DNA of 64,000 bases from Syntrophobacteraceae bacterium (GTDB lineage Bacteria; Desulfobacterota; Syntrophobacteria; Syntrophobacterales; Syntrophobacteraceae): NCBI GenBank assembly GCA_031292195.1, contig JARLHP010000026.1, positions 1 through 64,000 of the forward strand. Direction: 5' to 3'. The notes beneath the pieces were generated by a model. It was not told the origin of the DNA, did no database searches, and saw only the letters and a list, made by a program, of their open reading frames with translations. Numbering within the stretch: the stretch's first letter is position 1; each line of letters opens with the position of its first letter. Shown piece by piece: positions 9,390 to 19,504 of the stretch. The position numbers were made by a program, and so were the translations under genes.

Positions 9390-9631
9390 CGGGAGCGAAA
9401 GCCTCAATTGGAACTTCACGGCCCCTTTGCTGTGAACCATGGCCCGGCAACGGTAAACACAACCTTTCAGGACATGAGGAACAAGTAATGACCTTGCAAC
9501 AAAAGCGCAGGCAACTGGAATCGACGGGTGACCCAACTCATCCGGCATCAGTCAAACCCCGAAATTGTGCAGGTATGGGAGTAACACAATAACCACCTGG
9601 CAGCACATCCGACCGATAAGGAGGAAACATT

Positions 9632-10840
9632 ATGAAAATTAGTCGATTTCTTGGGCGATCTTTGATCGTGCTACTCGCCATGATGATGGTCCCGTTTGGA
9701 GCGTTTTCACAGGAAGCACCCAGCTCCGCCAAGGCATTCACCGAGGCGGAGCTTGACCAGATGCTTGCCCCGATCGCGCTCTATCCTGATTCTCTGCTGG
9801 CACAAATCATGGTGGCCGCAACCTTTCCAGATCAGGTCGCGGAAGCCGACGCCTGGTTGAAGGCAAATCCGAACCTGAAGGGGGATGCGCTCAATGCCGC
9901 CCTGGATAAGATGAACTGGGATCTGAGCGTGAAGGCGCTGGCGCCTTTCCCGCAGGTACTCGCAATGATGGCTGCGCGGACGGCTTGGACTAAAAATCTG
10001 GGGGACGCATTCACGGCCCAGGAGTCCGATGTTATAGCCGCGGTTCAGAAGCTGCGCTCCAAAGCCTACGCCGCGGGTAATCTGAAGACGACGGCGGAGC
10101 AGAAAGTGGTGGTCAGAAATAATACGTACGAGGTGGAGCCTGTTAATCCCGACGTTGTCTATGTGCCGCGTTACGATCCGTCGGTTGTCTATGGGTCCTG
10201 GTGGTGGCCGGCGTACCCTCCCTTCGCATATTACCCCGTTTGGCCCGGTGTGGCCATGGGCGTAGGAGTATTCGGGTTTTGGGGTGGTATAAGCGTGGGG
10301 CCTTCCTGGGGCTGGGGCTGGGGGTCCTGGAACTGGGGCGGCAGACATATGAACGTCAATGTGAATCGAAATATCAATATCAACAGCAGGAATGCTCATA
10401 TCAATAGAAACTTCAGAACCGCAAACTTCCACAGTTTCGCGGGCCGGGGAACCGCTGGTCGAAGGGGCGCCGGTTTTGGCCATAACGGCGCGTGTGGTGC
10501 GCAAGGCAGACCATCGGCAGCCTCCTTCCAACGTGGACTTAAGGCCGGCGGCTCTCGCGGCGCTGCCGGAAATGTTTCGCACCGCGCAACGCGCGGTACG
10601 GGCAGTAGCCGGAGCGGTAAAGTGAGCCGAGCCGGCTCGCGAAGCGCCGGAGCTCGACGAGGCACAGCCAACGTCAGGCACGGTAAAGCGCATGGAACGG
10701 GCCGCCACGCCACCGGCCACGTAAACCGAGGCGGATCTCGTGGCGCTGGCCACCGCACCAACATGAGCCGGGGCGGAGCGCGTGGCGCGGGCCACCATGG
10801 TGGTGGTGGCGGCGGTGGTAAAGGGAGAGGTCGCAAATAG
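9632..10840 (+). CDS. DUF3300 domain protein with low-complexity Gly/Arg/His tail
   Basis: Signal peptide; LDQMLAPIALYPDSLLAQIMVAATFPDQVAEADAWLKANPNLKGDALNAALDKMNWDLSVKALAPFPQVLAMM. Confidence 0.93.
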   Translation: MKISRFLGRSLIVLLAMMMVPFGAFSQEAPSSAKAFTEAELDQMLAPIALYPDSLLAQIMVAATFPDQVAEADAWLKANPNLKGDALNAALDKMNWDLSVKALAPFPQVLAMMAARTAWTKNLGDAFTAQESDVIAAVQKLRSKAYAAGNLKTTAEQKVVVRNNTYEVEPVNPDVVYVPRYDPSVVYGSWWWPAYPPFAYYPVWPGVAMGVGVFGFWGGISVGPSWGWGWGSWNWGGRHMNVNVNRNININSRNAHINRNFRTANFHSFAGRGTAGRRGAGFGHNGACGAQGRPSAASFQRGLKAGGSRGAAGNVSHRATRGTGSSRSGKVSRAGSRSAGARRGTANVRHGKAHGTGRHATGHVNRGGSRGAGHRTNMSRGGARGAGHHGGGGGGGKGRGRK

Positions 10841-11015
10841 CATTTCAGTATGCCTATTGGGTTACCTGGCCAGGGTTGGGGGAATAGCCCCCAAGCCTGG
10901 GCCTGGAACCGGTCATTGTGATCGCGCTCATGTAAATGGGCCGTATTTGACAGGAGCCGGGAAACCGTTCGACAACCGCAACCTCTAAACTTCTTTAACC
11001 AAGAAGGAACAAGTC

Positions 11016-11204
11016 ATGAACTGGAGTCAAATCGCGGAGAACTGGAATGGACAGTTGACCAAACTCTACGACTGGACCATCAATCGATTGGCAAGCTCTG
11101 CTGACAAAAGCGATGTAAAAACAACGCAGACAGATTATCCGCCGGCATCAGTCACACCCCGCAACTACACGGGTCAGGAGGAATGCCATGAAATCCAGCA
11201 CTAA
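11016..11204 (+). CDS. Small hypothetical protein (62 aa)
   Basis: ORF with upstream AAGGAAC; MNWSQIAENWNGQLTKLYDWTINRLAS; C-terminal motif shared with tiny ORF at 9488-9592. Confidence 0.45.
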   Translation: MNWSQIAENWNGQLTKLYDWTINRLASSADKSDVKTTQTDYPPASVTPRNYTGQEECHEIQH

Positions 11205-11367
11205 GGATCAGGCTGAAGGCAAGTTTCACAAATTGAAGGGTAAGCTCCGGGAGATCGCCGGACAACTCGGCAGGAAACCCCGATTGGAAGCCGAAGGCAA
11301 AGACGAAAAAATTGCCGGCAAAGTACAAGAAAAGATCGGCCAGGTTGAGAAGGTTGTGGGGAAATAG
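11188..11367 (+). CDS. CsbD family stress protein
   Basis: Manual translation MKSSTKDQAEGKFHKLKGKLREIAGQLGRKPRLEAEGKDEKIAGKVQEKIGQVEKVVGK. Confidence 0.9.
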   Translation: MKSSTKDQAEGKFHKLKGKLREIAGQLGRKPRLEAEGKDEKIAGKVQEKIGQVEKVVGK

Positions 11368-11706
11368 GAGAGCTGCGCACCATATCCCGGATCGCCCTCG
11401 GGTCGGCGGTCGGGGCGCACACCCCGTTGCGCAACGTGAGCCTCAGCCACAGAAGCAACAGCCTGGTGTGAAGCGCCAACAACAACCGCAACCGCAGCAC
11501 CGGCAGAAACAACCGCAAAGGCAAGGTGGCACTGAAAAGAAGCAGAAAGGGCACGGACAAGAACAGTAAAGATTGGAAACCGATGGAATTGGTTCCGGTA
11601 AGGGCTTGGGTGTCAAAGGAAGGAGCTGTTTTCTTGGAAGTCGGTTTACTCACGCGATTCCCATGAACACGCTCCAGGAAACTGGATCACGAAAGGAATG
11701 GAATCT

Positions 11707-11838
11707 ATGTCGAGCATTATTTTGGCAATAGTTTGTCTGATCATTGGTTTTGGGGGCGGGTACTTCTTTGGAAAAACAAAAGTAGCCAAGAAATTTGAAA
11801 CAAAAGCCGGAAAGATTGGAGATGTGATAAAATATTAA
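11707..11838 (+). CDS. Small single-TM hypothetical protein (43 aa)
   Basis: MSSIILAIVCLIIGFGGGYFFGKTKVAKKFETKAGKIGDVIKY; below ORF-track cut-off. Confidence 0.5.
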   Translation: MSSIILAIVCLIIGFGGGYFFGKTKVAKKFETKAGKIGDVIKY

Positions 11839-11974
11839 ACGTCCGAAAATTGCTTAATCCAGAGGGATTTCGGATCGTATAAGGTAATCCCGTGGTCCGT
11901 TGAGAGGACGAGGGCCGTTCTGAAATGTGAAACATCCTGTCCTCCGCGGACTTTGGGCATAAAAGGAGAAAAAT

Positions 11975-12166
11975 ATGCCTTTGATTCATTTGATTCTTAT
12001 TCTGGTCGCCGTTGGAGTGATCCTTTGGCTGATTAACAACTACGTACCGATGGATTTTAAAATCAAGAGAATCCTTAATATAGTCGTGGTGATTTGTGTG
12101 ATTGTCTGGCTATTGAGCGTCTTCGGCGTCATCGGTTCGCTTTCGGGACTTCGTGTCGGGAGGTAA
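11975..12166 (+). CDS. Thivi_2564-like small membrane protein
   Basis: MPLIHLILILVAVGVILWLINNYVPMDFKIKRILNIVVVICVIVWLLSVFGV; upstream AAAGGAG. Confidence 0.85.
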   Translation: MPLIHLILILVAVGVILWLINNYVPMDFKIKRILNIVVVICVIVWLLSVFGVIGSLSGLRVGR

Positions 12167-12655
12167 GGGTTCACGCCGATCCAATAAGAAATGGTTGGAG
12201 GCAATGATCGATGTGTGCTTCGCCATGGATGCCGATCTCCGGTTCACATCCTTGGAACAAAGGCGGCGAAAAGGTGGTTGAGGTTCCGGAAGAAAAGGAG
12301 CTCGGCAAATCATGGCACGGCATCTTGCCTGGCACCGCGGGTGAGTGAAAACCGCTGCCGAACCGTACCGCGGGGTGCGCTCATCCGAAGGCTTCAGGAT
12401 CAACCACCTCGGAATCGGAAAGCGCCTCCGCCTTGGTGTGAACGTTTCTAAAATACATTGAGAGCAGAAAAATGATCGTAGTATTATCTTGCTCATGCGT
12501 AGACAACGCCAGGCGGAGTGGTGAGGTGAGCGCCATCTTCGATTGCGGTGTTTCATGGCATAACCTGTGACCGCTGACCATCGTCTAATTTTTCGGCTCA
12601 TCCCCCCAATGGTTCCAGTGTGGGGGGTAGATTCACTCCAGGGAGGCAAACCATC

Positions 12656-13144
12656 ATGAAACGTATTGCAATCATTCTCGGCGGGGGGATTCTCCTGGTC
12701 ATAGTGCTCTTTGGATGGTGGGTTTTCAGTCGCCCCGATCGTGGAACGACCGGCTCGGTCAGCACGCATTTTCACTTGTTCGGCCCCAACGACAAGATCG
12801 TGATCGACAGTTTCGGCGATCCCAAAGTCCAAGGGGTGGCCTGTTACATCTCCCGTGCGCAAACGGGAGGGATGAAGGGCGAATTGGGCGTGGCGCAGGA
12901 CACGAGTGACGCCAGCATCGCCTGTCGTCAGGTCGGCCCGATCCAGGTCCTTGGTGAACTAAAGGACGGCGAGCGCGTGTTTGACGAGCGCCGCAGTCTC
13001 CTGTTCAAGAAGCTTCAGGTCGTACGGTTCTTCGACCGTAAGCGCAATGTGCTGGTTTACGTGGCGTATAGTGATCGGATTATCGAAGGCAGCCCGAAGA
13101 ACAGCATCAGCACGGTTGCGATCACGGGGTGGCGGGCGCCATAA
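12656..13144 (+). CDS. creA: CreA family protein
   Basis: [40 protein letters not shown]...[18 protein letters not shown]-like GGGAGG upstream. Confidence 0.88.
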   Translation: MKRIAIILGGGILLVIVLFGWWVFSRPDRGTTGSVSTHFHLFGPNDKIVIDSFGDPKVQGVACYISRAQTGGMKGELGVAQDTSDASIACRQVGPIQVLGELKDGERVFDERRSLLFKKLQVVRFFDRKRNVLVYVAYSDRIIEGSPKNSISTVAITGWRAP

Positions 13145-13411
13145 ATTCGAACTGCGCGGCATGGGCGGCGCCGGGTCGTTCGGAGAGCAGGAGGACCTTC
13201 CGGCGGGCAATCATGCCCGGCCGATCAGACCGTGGGGAGCAGCTTGCCGCACTGAAGGAGGAGGCGTGCTTATCCAGCCCTGTTCCCGATTAAAACTCCA
13301 TCTCGGAGAACCCGCCGAACACGATGATTGGCCGCTCACCCCGGCTATTTTTGTCAGCCGCAAGCGCTCCCAAGAATTATCGGCATTGAACTCTATCCCA
13401 GGAGGTTTTCT

Positions 13412-14233
13412 GTGAGTTTATTCGACGTGGATCCACAATCGTGCATTCGAGACGGTATCTGTGCCGCAGTCTGTCCCATGGGTATCATCGATTTCGAGAA
13501 AGGCGCCTATCCCACCCCCAACGCGGCCGCAGACGAATTGTGCATCCGCTGTGGACACTGTGTGGCGGTCTGCCCCACCGGCAGCCTCTCCCATCGCGAC
13601 ATGCCTGTCGACCAGTGCCCGTCGGTTCGCAAGGAGTTGGAGCTGAACCCCGAACACTGCGAACATTTTCTGCGCAGCCGGCGTTCCATACGAACATATA
13701 AAGACCAGCCGGTGTCCCGCGCAGAAATCACCAAACTCATTGAAATGGCCCGATACGCTCCTTCAGGGCACAACACCCAGTGCGCCGAATGGCTGGTTGT
13801 GGACAACCGGGATGAGGTGCGCAAACTGACCGGGATCGTGGCCGAATGGATGCGTTGGATGCTGGCCAACGAACCCGAGATCGCCCAGTCTCTGCACATG
13901 GACATTACCCTGAAACGTTATGAGAAAGGTACGGACGTCATTTTGCGCGACGCCCCGGTGGTGCTCGTTGCCCACGCCCCGGCAAAGCATCGCCTGGGCA
14001 CCTCCTCCTGCCTCATCGCCCTCAGTTATCTCGACCTGGCCGCGCCCAGCCTGGGGCTTGGCACCTGCTGGGCTGGTTATTTCAACGCCTCAGCCACAAT
14101 ATTTCCTCCCATGCAGCAGGCCCTTGCCTTGCCCGATGGCCATCAGGCCTTCGGCAGCATGATGCTCGGTTATCCTAAATTCAGCTATCAGCGACTGCCC
14201 ACCCGTAAAGCCCCGGCCATCGTCTGGCGCTGA
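13412..14233 (+). CDS. Nitroreductase with N-terminal 2x[4Fe-4S] ferredoxin domain
   Basis: GTG start after AGGAGG; CIRDGICAAVCPMGIIDF...LCIRCGHCVAVCPTGSL; RSIRTYKDQPVSRAEITKLIEMARYAPSGHNTQ. Confidence 0.93.
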   Translation: MSLFDVDPQSCIRDGICAAVCPMGIIDFEKGAYPTPNAAADELCIRCGHCVAVCPTGSLSHRDMPVDQCPSVRKELELNPEHCEHFLRSRRSIRTYKDQPVSRAEITKLIEMARYAPSGHNTQCAEWLVVDNRDEVRKLTGIVAEWMRWMLANEPEIAQSLHMDITLKRYEKGTDVILRDAPVVLVAHAPAKHRLGTSSCLIALSYLDLAAPSLGLGTCWAGYFNASATIFPPMQQALALPDGHQAFGSMMLGYPKFSYQRLPTRKAPAIVWR

Positions 14234-14338
14234 GAGATCGAACAGCATAAAGGAACCCTGCCTGGTATACTTGCATTGTCATGTTGCCAAGGATTAATCA
14301 TCAAGCGTTGTCGCAGGTGTTAAGGAACCGATGGCTCC

Positions 14339-14641
14339 ATGCCGGGGGCAGTCACAATTGAGGGCGGAAAAGGAGGGGGGCTCTTGAGTTGGCGGAATCG
14401 AGCAGGGCAGGGATATCAGTATGAGGGCTGGTGGTTTGGGGAAGATACAAGGGATGTCCGGGCATCAATGATTGTCGGAAAACCGAGGTATCCGGGTGAC
14501 CGGAAGACTTGTGTTGTGAATGTGAAGTTCGAGCCACACACGAAATACGTTGTATGGATCAACTCGAAAAAGTTCACTGGATTTAAAGACGTTGAAGGAA
14601 ACTCGGCAGTTCCATACCTGTTGGTATTCCAAACCAGGTAG
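14339..14641 (+). pseudogene. Ig-like/SbsA-type domain fragment
   Basis: FEPHTKYVVWINSKKFTGFKDVEGNSAVPYLLVFQT resembles C-terminal Ig-like repeats; short and isolated. Confidence 0.4.
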
Positions 14642-14909
14642 AAAACTGAATCTCTGCCTATGATCTCCCGAATGGTCGGGACCGTAGAACATGCCCCTCG
14701 GGGAGCAACCTGGATGTAGTGTGGATTTCACCAGCCCGCCCCTTCGCACATGGTCTCGATGTTACCAGACATTTAATCGCGAAAAAGTAAGCCGGCGAAA
14801 GGCGGCGGTGGAAATGGCGAAATGAAAAAGGCGGCGGCCAATAATCATGAAATTCTATCTCAATGGGGCCTTGACGCTAAGCAGACCGGCATTCCAGGAT
14901 CTTTGCCGA

Positions 14910-15296
14910 CTACCAGACGACAGGAACGGGATATTGGCGGATGAAGGAATCCGGGGTAAGCAGAGATAACCCATGAGACAACGCTTGGCAGACCAGCATG
15001 CGGTCAAAGGGGTCTCTGTGGATTTCGGGCAACCTTGGCAGCATCAGGACTGCTTCCTCTCCGAGCGGCAGCGATTCGATGGCGTGCAGCGCTCTCATCC
15101 CGCCAATGAATCGCTCCGGCAGATCGGGTAGCGGCAGGCGCCCCAAGGCATGCTTAACGATGATTTCCCAGGCGGATACGCTGCTCAGAAAAACAGAATT
15201 GGAGTCATCCTGGAATAGTTCGCGGGCGCGCTCCGAGAGATCCATTGAGTCGCTGACGACCCAGAGGAAGGTGCAGGTGTCCAGAAGAATATTCAC
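14910..15296 (-). CDS. PIN-domain toxin (VapC-like)
   Basis: NILLDTCTFLWVVSDSMDLSERARELFQD...SAWEIIVKHALGRLPLP...IHRDPFDRMLVCQALSHGLSLLTPD. Confidence 0.93.
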   Translation of the reverse strand: MNILLDTCTFLWVVSDSMDLSERARELFQDDSNSVFLSSVSAWEIIVKHALGRLPLPDLPERFIGGMRALHAIESLPLGEEAVLMLPRLPEIHRDPFDRMLVCQALSHGLSLLTPDSFIRQYPVPVVW

Positions 15297-15538
15297 GATT
15301 GCTTCCCGCTGAACGCATCGAAAAGATCTTCGGGTAGAGGCTCGAAGAAGCTCTCCGGAACCTCAAACAAACCCTTGGCCAAACCGATCGGGCGTTTGGC
15401 GCCGGTCTTAGGGGGCAAGGGGCGGATTTCGGCTATCGGCACGTTTCTCCGGCAAAGCAGTATCTTCTCCCCCTTCGCAAGGCGGTCGAGATACTTTGAC
15501 AAATGAGTTTTGGCTTCGTGAATGTTGAGTTTAATCAT
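15293..15538 (-). CDS. Phd/YefM-type antitoxin
   Basis: MIKLNIHEAKTHLSKYLDRLAKGEKILLCRRNVPIAEIRPLP; 4-bp overlap with downstream PIN toxin. Confidence 0.93.
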   Translation of the reverse strand: MIKLNIHEAKTHLSKYLDRLAKGEKILLCRRNVPIAEIRPLPPKTGAKRPIGLAKGLFEVPESFFEPLPEDLFDAFSGKQS

Positions 15539-15782
15539 GATTCAATCGTAAGTTAGAAACTAAACTAAGTCAATGGTTCTTTTTTACTTACCCTCCGGTG
15601 TTCGTTTTCGGCCACAAGGCCGTAAGATGCTTATCATACAATCAAGGCCCCCCAACGATCTCGGCTCGGCTCAATATCACGGAAACAGGTCGCCATGCTT
15701 AATCATTACGGGTGGCGCAGAACCGGTGAGCGATGAGAATCGACCGGGGGGATAAGCTTTTTTATACGGGAGGCGGATCAAA

Positions 15783-16622
15783 ATGGCCCGGCCTATCTGG
15801 AAAGGAAATATTTCCTTTGGACTTGTGAATGTCCCCATCACACTTTATTCCGCGGAACAAAAATACGAACTGCATTTCAAGCTGCTCGACAAGCGGACCA
15901 AAGCCGGGGTGCGCTACGAAAGGATAAGCGAAGCGACCGGCAAACCCGTTCCATGGGAAGATATCGCCAAGGGATACGAGTACGATAATGGAGACTATGT
16001 CGTGCTCACTGAGGAGGACTTTAAAAAAGCGGCGGTCGAAGCGACCCAGACGATAGAGATTTCGGATTTCGTAACCCTCGAATCCATCGAATACAAGTAC
16101 TTCGAAAAACCCTACTATGTCGTTCCCGGCAAAAAGGCGGAGAAGGGATACGTACTGCTGCGGGAAATATTGCGACGTTCAGGCAAAGTGGCCATCTCCA
16201 AGGTGGTGATCCGCTCGCGGCAGTACTTGTCGGCGCTGATACCGGAAGGCAAAGCGCTGGTTTTGGCTATTCTTCGTTATAACAATGAGTTGCGCGACCT
16301 GTCGGAATTTTCTTTTCCGACCGAAAGCCTTGAAGACTACAAGGTTACCGAAAAGGAACTTCAGATTGCCGGAATGCTGGTCGACAGCATGACATCTCAA
16401 TGGGATCCGCAAAAGTATCATGATGAATATCGGGAAGCGCTTATGGCCTGGATAGAAGAGAAGGCCAAATCCGGCGGGACCATGCCCGCCCCGCGGCCTG
16501 AGAAGGCTGAGGAGTCCGGGAAAGTTGTCGATATGATGGAGTTGCTCAAAAAAAGCGTCGAACAGGCTCACAGAAAACGGAGTATACCGGCGGCGGGCGG
16601 CAAACGTGACAAAGCGGCATGA
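15783..16622 (+). CDS. ku: Non-homologous end joining protein Ku
   Basis: MARPIWKGNISFGLVNVPITLYSAEQKYELHFKLLDKRTKAGVRYERISEATGKPVPWEDIAKGYEYDNGDYVVL. Confidence 0.97.
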   Translation: MARPIWKGNISFGLVNVPITLYSAEQKYELHFKLLDKRTKAGVRYERISEATGKPVPWEDIAKGYEYDNGDYVVLTEEDFKKAAVEATQTIEISDFVTLESIEYKYFEKPYYVVPGKKAEKGYVLLREILRRSGKVAISKVVIRSRQYLSALIPEGKALVLAILRYNNELRDLSEFSFPTESLEDYKVTEKELQIAGMLVDSMTSQWDPQKYHDEYREALMAWIEEKAKSGGTMPAPRPEKAEESGKVVDMMELLKKSVEQAHRKRSIPAAGGKRDKAA

Positions 16623-16667
16623 GGTGTGAGGCAACAGGATAGAAGATTTAACCGGAGCCGACTACTG

Positions 16668-19244
16668 ATGGGACTTGAGCCGTACCGGAAAAAGCGTCAT
16701 TTCGATCGTACGCCCGAGCCGAGGGGAGGACAAGCCTCCGGCGGCAGGTTGTATGTAGTTCAAAAACATGGAGCGAGCCGTCTGCACTACGATCTGCGCC
16801 TGGAACTCAACGGAGTGCTCAAAAGCTGGGCCGTTCCGAAAGGCCCGAGCCTGAAGCCTTCCGCGAAACGGCTTGCCGCCCATGTGGAAGACCATCCCAT
16901 CGAATATGGGTCCTTTGAAGGAATAATTCCTGAAGGCGAATACGGCGGCGGAACGGTGATGCTGTGGGATCGCGGCACATGGGAAGCCGAAGGCGACCCT
17001 GAAGAAGGTTACGCAAAGGGGGATCTGAAGTTCACTTTGCATGGCGAGAGATTAAAGGGCAGGTGGGTGCTGGTGCGAATGAAGAGCGGCGAAAAGGACA
17101 AAAACTGGCTGCTTATGAAAAAGAAAGATAGCGAGAGTATAGCCAACGAGTCGGATGAACCCACAGAAAAGTTGGATCGCAGTGTTGCAAGCGGTCGAAC
17201 AATGGATGAAATCGCCTCAAAATCCGAAAATACCTGGGATTCGGAAGACCCGCGGGCGGATACGCCGGAAAACCCGGTGGATGGGAAGCGCATACCGAAA
17301 GAAGGCAACACAACCGCAGACGCAATTGATCCCTCCAAATTGAAAGGCGCCCGTCCGGGTCAGTTGCCCGCGTTTATCGGGCCGGAGCTTGCCACCTTTG
17401 CCGAAGAGCCCCCTGATGGAGAAAACTGGATACACGAGATAAAGTATGACGGATATCGAATCGAATGCATAGTGAGCAACGGCGGCGCCCGGCTAATTTC
17501 CCGCAACGGAAAGGAGTGGACGGATCGCTTTTCGGAGATTGCCCGGGCCGCTGCCGGGATACCGGTTGCCAGCGCGATACTCGATGGCGAAGTGGTGGTA
17601 ATCGATGAGGAGGGCCGGACCGATTTCCAGGCTCTGCAAAATATCCTGAAGGGTCTGCAGAAAGGCAGCCTTTCTTACATGGTATTCGATATCCCGTTTT
17701 GCGGGGGCTATGATCTGACCCGCAGCCCCCTTCGCGAGCGAAAGGACTTGCTGGGGAGCCTGCTCGGGCCCGGAGAGGGTTCCAAAATCCTCTTTTCCGG
17801 CCATATTCTCGGGGATGGCGAGACGGTTTTCCAGAAAGCCTGCGGACTAGGGCTGGAAGGAATTGTCTCCAAACAGGCGGACAGTCCTTATGAGCCAAAG
17901 CGCTCCCGAAGGTGGTTGAAGATCAAGTGCGGCAAGAGGCAGGAATTTGTAATCGGGGGGTTTAGCGACCCCGGAGGCTCCCGGTCGGGATTCGGCGCGC
18001 TGCTGCTCGGCTATTACGATGCGGGGGGCCATCTGATTTACTGCGGCAAAGTGGGGACCGGGTTCAATGACAAATTGCTGGCCGCTCTTTCCCGGCGCCT
18101 CAAGAGCCTGGAGATATCCGAGCCTGCCTTTACGAATCCGCCAACCGGGCAGGAGGGCAAAGGCGGCCATTGGGTGAGGCCCGAGCTATCGGCGGAGGTC
18201 GTTTTCGGCTCGTGGACGGAGGAGGGCAAACTGCGCCAGCCCTCTTTCAAGGGGTTGCGGGAAGACAAAAACCCTCGTCAGGTAGTAAGAGAAGGCGCCC
18301 AGTCCCCCGGGAGCGAGGGTTTTCCAAAATCCACCAGGAAAAGAGCCGGCGTAAAGAAACCGGGGGCTGTCAAAGTCACCAATCCTGATAGAGCACTCTA
18401 CCCCGACATCGGAGTAACCAAACGCGATTTGATCGACTACTATACCGATATAGCAGACTGGATCCTCCCCCATCTGAGGCGGCGTCCCTTAACGCTCGTG
18501 CGATGTCCCGAAGGGTATGAAAAGGAATGCTTCTTTCAAAAACATCTGGAGGATTCTGTCCCGCCAGTCCTGCGCCCCGTCCCGATCCGAGGGAAAAACG
18601 GCGAGGAGATTTATCGCGTTCTCGATAGTATCGAGGGTGTTACCGCGCTGGTACAGCTGGGGGCTTTGGAGATTCACGTCTGGGGGAGCAGGGATAATAA
18701 TCTTGAAAAACCCGACCAGATGATCTTCGACCTCGATCCCGCTGAAGATGTGGAGTGGGAACGAATGATAAATGCAGCTTTGCTGATGCGAGACAGGCTG
18801 GCGGATCTGGGATTGCAGAGTTTTGTAAAAACAACCGGTGGCAAAGGACTCCATATAGCTGCGCCTCTCAGGCCGAAAGAGGAGTGGGAGGGTGTCAAAG
18901 AGTTCTCGCGGGCGGTTGCCGAGGGCATTGTGAACCAGTCTCCCCGCGAATATATCGCCACCATGTCCAAGGCGAAGCGAAAGGGCAAAATCTTTATCGA
19001 CTATCTCCGAAACGGGCGCGGAGCCACAAGCGTGGCCGCCTACTCCACCCGCGCCAAAGCGCACTGCCCTGTTTCGACCCCGATCTTCTGGGAGGAACTC
19101 TCCGAAAGGCTGAGACCGGATAGTTTCCATATCGGCAATATCCGGGCAAGACTCGATCAATTGCAGGAGGATCCCTGGAAAGGGTATTTTTCGGTCAGGC
19201 AGACAATCACGGCCACTATGAGAAAAATGGTTGGGCCGGCATGA
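16668..19244 (+). CDS. ligD: Multidomain ATP-dependent DNA ligase D (phosphoesterase-ligase-polymerase)
   Basis: VVQKHGASRLHYDLRLELNGVLKSWAVPKGPS (PE); ligase motif I EIKYDGYRIE; polymerase domain FDLDPAEDVEWERM...VKTTGGKGLHIAAPL. Confidence 0.97.
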   Translation: MGLEPYRKKRHFDRTPEPRGGQASGGRLYVVQKHGASRLHYDLRLELNGVLKSWAVPKGPSLKPSAKRLAAHVEDHPIEYGSFEGIIPEGEYGGGTVMLWDRGTWEAEGDPEEGYAKGDLKFTLHGERLKGRWVLVRMKSGEKDKNWLLMKKKDSESIANESDEPTEKLDRSVASGRTMDEIASKSENTWDSEDPRADTPENPVDGKRIPKEGNTTADAIDPSKLKGARPGQLPAFIGPELATFAEEPPDGENWIHEIKYDGYRIECIVSNGGARLISRNGKEWTDRFSEIARAAAGIPVASAILDGEVVVIDEEGRTDFQALQNILKGLQKGSLSYMVFDIPFCGGYDLTRSPLRERKDLLGSLLGPGEGSKILFSGHILGDGETVFQKACGLGLEGIVSKQADSPYEPKRSRRWLKIKCGKRQEFVIGGFSDPGGSRSGFGALLLGYYDAGGHLIYCGKVGTGFNDKLLAALSRRLKSLEISEPAFTNPPTGQEGKGGHWVRPELSAEVVFGSWTEEGKLRQPSFKGLREDKNPRQVVREGAQSPGSEGFPKSTRKRAGVKKPGAVKVTNPDRALYPDIGVTKRDLIDYYTDIADWILPHLRRRPLTLVRCPEGYEKECFFQKHLEDSVPPVLRPVPIRGKNGEEIYRVLDSIEGVTALVQLGALEIHVWGSRDNNLEKPDQMIFDLDPAEDVEWERMINAALLMRDRLADLGLQSFVKTTGGKGLHIAAPLRPKEEWEGVKEFSRAVAEGIVNQSPREYIATMSKAKRKGKIFIDYLRNGRGATSVAAYSTRAKAHCPVSTPIFWEELSERLRPDSFHIGNIRARLDQLQEDPWKGYFSVRQTITATMRKMVGPA

Positions 19245-19504
19245 GGGCGGCGCGCCGCCGCGACCGAGAGTTTCAGGGCGTCACAGGGGTGACCTGCGGA
19301 GTTGTTACGAGAAGTTTTTGTTTGGCTGGGCTGCGGTTAGCTCAACCTTGATCAACCGGAGTGCCAGTTGGAGCGGTTCTTGTTAGCAGTTAATTGAGAG
19401 CTTAGCCAATAACGTCAAATAGCTGGTATGTAATGAAGACTTATTCTCATCCGACGATCATGCCCGAAAAATAATTTTCCCGTTTTGTAGCAGAAGGGCA
19501 ATTT

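Noticed and set aside
9707-10843. 378-aa ORF antisense to the DUF3300 gene
   Set aside because: Shadow of the low-complexity Gly/Arg/His coding sequence on the + strand.
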